DNA from: Arenibacter sp. ARW7G5Y1
Lineage (GTDB): Bacteria; Bacteroidota; Bacteroidia; Flavobacteriales; Flavobacteriaceae
NCBI RefSeq assembly: GCF_003201775.1
Contig: NZ_QJJZ01000001.1
Location: 319,233 to 383,232, forward strand
Direction of reading: 5' to 3'
DNA length: 64,000 nt
This document shows positions 62,231 through 64,000 of the stretch, piece by piece. The position numbers and the translations under genes were made by a program. Each line of letters starts with the position of its first letter. Positions within the stretch are counted from its first letter, which is position 1. A model generated the notes under the pieces. That model was not told where the DNA came from, did no database searches, and saw only the letters and a program-made list of their open reading frames with translations.

Positions 62231-62824
62231 ATGAAAAATTTAGTTATTGTTGTTCTGGCGCTTATGGCCATACCCGGAATATCCCAGGAAATATCCTTGT
62301 TTAATGGCAAAGATCTGTCGGGTTGGACCATCTACGGCACCGAAAAATGGTATGTGGAAGATGGACTGCTTGTTTCGGAAAGTGGACCGGACAAACAATA
62401 TGGTTATTTGGCCACGGATAAATATTATGATGATTTTGAACTTACCTTGGAGTTTAAACAGGAAGCCAATGGAAACAGTGGGGTGTTTGTTCGGTCTACT
62501 GTAGATGGCACCAAAGTTAGTGGCTGGCAAGTGGAGGTTGCACCTCCGGGCCATAATACGGGAGGTGTTTATGAATCCTATGGCAGGGGTTGGCTAATTA
62601 AGCCCGATCCCGAAAAGGATAAGGTACTCAAGGTAGGGGAGTGGAATACGATGAAAATTAAGCTGTCCGGCAATAAGTTGACCTCTTGGCTCAATGGCAC
62701 GGAAATGGTTAGCATTACCGACGATAAAATTGGAGCCGGTAAAGGTGCCATTGCCCTTCAAATACACGACGGTGGCGGAATAAAGGTAAAGTGGAGAAAT
62801 ATCAATATTGTACTTCCGCAATAA
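62231..62824 (+). CDS. DUF1080 protein, third copy
   Basis: A 197-residue exported protein, signal peptide to about residue 19 (MAIPGISQ), and one DUF1080 domain: SLFNGKDLSGWTIYGTEKWY, FELTLEFKQEANGNSGVFVR, VGEWNTMKIKLSGNKLTSWL and GAIALQIHDGGGIKVKWRNI. It contains a PPGHNTGGVYES segment close to the usual DUF1080 form and lies outside the LacI locus, with no oxidoreductase neighbour. The start at 62231 gives a better signal than 62222. Confidence 0.9.
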   Translation: MKNLVIVVLALMAIPGISQEISLFNGKDLSGWTIYGTEKWYVEDGLLVSESGPDKQYGYLATDKYYDDFELTLEFKQEANGNSGVFVRSTVDGTKVSGWQVEVAPPGHNTGGVYESYGRGWLIKPDPEKDKVLKVGEWNTMKIKLSGNKLTSWLNGTEMVSITDDKIGAGKGAIALQIHDGGGIKVKWRNINIVLPQ

Positions 62825-62828
62825 GTAT

Positions 62829-63872
62829 TTAGTCTATGGCCTTAATTAGGTGGATATATACCGGGAAATGGTCGCTGTAGCCCGCAGTATAGCTTCCACC
62901 TGCATAAGTGCGTAAGGGATATCCTTTATATTGGCCCTTTTTATCAATAAGGTAAGGCGGATTATATACTCCCGCCTTCCAGAAATGATATTGGCCTGGC
63001 AATTTGCGTGTAATATTGGCGGTGAAAAAGATTTGATCAAATAGGTTCCATTGATCCCTATAGGCCAAGGAGCCGATTCCTTTTTTATAAAGTTGTTCCA
63101 TAGGATTATAAAGATCGCTATTCTCCAAATTGAATAGCTTTCCCCTGGTCTTCAATATTTTTTTTAAACTATCGTCTATTGGATCGTCATTAAAATCGCC
63201 CATACTGATGATTTTGACCTCTGGGCCCAACTTTGAAATGGAATCTATAATTCGCTTGTTGAGTCGGGCCGCCTCTAGTCTATAGGGTTTGCTCCTGGCT
63301 TCCCCTCCGCTTCTGGAAGGCCAGTGGTTTACGATGAAGTGCATCTCCTCTCCATCCAAAAGACCGCTTACAACCAGTTGATCCCTAGTGTAATCCCTAT
63401 AATCTTCTTCATTACTGAGCAAAAGTCGACGACTGATAAATGAAGTGGGCAGGAAAGCAGTTTTTTTATATAAAAGGGCCACATCGATACCTCGCTCATC
63501 AGGGGAGTCAAAATGTACTATTCCATAGCCTTTATCTCTAAGGTGGGGATGGTTGGTCAGATCTTCAACTACCTGTCTATTTTCCAATTCGCACAGCCCA
63601 ATAATATCTGGGGAGGATGGGGCATCGGGACTTCCTATTTCCGACAAGACTTTGGACAAATTGTGTATTTTTTGGTTATATCGCTCTAAGGTCCAGTTGT
63701 CTTTTCCAGTTGGTGTGCGGTCGTCATCATAAGTTAGGGAGTCGTTGAAGGTATCAAATAAGTTTTCCAAATTGTAAAAGGCCACGGTCCTTATTTGGTA
63801 TGTTTTACTTTCCTGTGCCATGGTAATGTTCAGGATAAATAGGAGTATAAAAAATGTGAAGCCAATACCCAT
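62829..63872 (-). CDS. Exported endonuclease/exonuclease/phosphatase-family protein
   Basis: A 347-residue secreted member of the EEP superfamily (signal peptide to about residue 19, LNITMAQ). Catalytic motifs are intact: FYNLENLFD, LCELENRQV, FIVNHWPSR, MGDFNDDP and the final SDHFPVYI. It may be a nuclease, a phosphodiesterase or a lipid phosphatase. It is convergent with the DUF1080 gene, four bases apart. Upstream (63873-64000) there is only AT-rich promoter sequence before the window edge. Confidence 0.9.
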   Translation of the reverse strand: MGIGFTFFILLFILNITMAQESKTYQIRTVAFYNLENLFDTFNDSLTYDDDRTPTGKDNWTLERYNQKIHNLSKVLSEIGSPDAPSSPDIIGLCELENRQVVEDLTNHPHLRDKGYGIVHFDSPDERGIDVALLYKKTAFLPTSFISRRLLLSNEEDYRDYTRDQLVVSGLLDGEEMHFIVNHWPSRSGGEARSKPYRLEAARLNKRIIDSISKLGPEVKIISMGDFNDDPIDDSLKKILKTRGKLFNLENSDLYNPMEQLYKKGIGSLAYRDQWNLFDQIFFTANITRKLPGQYHFWKAGVYNPPYLIDKKGQYKGYPLRTYAGGSYTAGYSDHFPVYIHLIKAID

Positions 63873-64000
63873 AGATTATATGATTGATTTAACTAATGCA
63901 GTATTTATATTAATTTTCCTGGAATAAATTAAGAATAATCTGTCAAATTTTATATATTAATGGTCGTTTTGTTAAAGTATTCCATCTTCATCAATGAGAA

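Overview
The window is a stretch of a Flavobacteriaceae-type (Bacteroidota) chromosome, probably from a marine or environmental member. This rests on the coding content (SusC/SusD pair, two further TonB-dependent receptors, alpha-2-macroglobulin lipoprotein next to PBP1C, many short-signal lipoproteins with an SxC lipobox), on TAnnTTTG-type -7 promoter elements instead of sigma-70 boxes, on weak Shine-Dalgarno sequences and on AT-rich spacers. Genus is not determined. Genes are densely packed on both strands. No rRNA, tRNA, CRISPR array, insertion sequence or prophage was seen.

Layout. 1-1.85 kb: partial antiquitin-type aldehyde dehydrogenase, 3-hydroxyanthranilate dioxygenase and a CAP-domain lipoprotein, all on the minus strand. 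2.2-12.1 kb: envelope cluster of alpha-2-macroglobulin and PBP1C with a lipocalin-like lipoprotein, a CvpA-type protein and two small soluble proteins between them. 12.2-14.9 kb: the convergent glycerol-3-phosphate dehydrogenases GlpD and GpsA. 14.9-16.3 kb: gene-poor, with a decayed gene and a candidate small RNA. 16.3-19.4 kb: SulP transporter, cytochrome c lipoprotein, YheT-type hydrolase.

19.7-30.3 kb is the main accessory locus. It holds two DUF1080 (3-keto-glycoside hydrolase/lyase family) proteins, a Tat-exported Gfo/Idh/MocA oxidoreductase, a DUF6807 (PmoA-family) lipoprotein and a LacI regulator on the plus strand, facing a SusC/SusD uptake pair on the minus strand. Both outer ends carry the same 18-bp palindromic core, TTCGTTAACGTTAACGAA, upstream of the first gene of each arm. 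The simplest reading is a LacI-controlled system that imports a glycoside or oligosaccharide and cleaves it by a 3-keto (oxidise, then eliminate) route; no classical glycoside hydrolase is present.

30.6-41.3 kb: a flavin oxidoreductase and a thioesterase diverging from a perfect 46-bp palindrome, a DMT exporter, ArsC-like and DinB-like proteins, a trans-sulfuration PLP enzyme, glutamate dehydrogenase, RecO, a TonB receptor and a helical repeat lipoprotein. 41.5-50 kb: a second decayed gene, IleS, a DksA-like protein without its zinc cysteines, LspA, 5-formyl-THF cyclo-ligase, a possible 28-residue membrane peptide, UvrC. 50-64 kb: a patatin with an outer-membrane barrel, HppD, a second candidate small RNA sharing a 17-mer with the first, a compact operon (DUF3108, tryptophan 2,3-dioxygenase, M23 peptidase, Pgi), a TonB receptor, a four-helix membrane protein, a third DUF1080 protein and a nuclease/phosphatase-family protein.

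All calls come from reading the sequence and recognising families; no database search was run. Function calls are strong for housekeeping enzymes, and inferential for the substrate of the LacI locus, the candidate RNAs and the small peptide.
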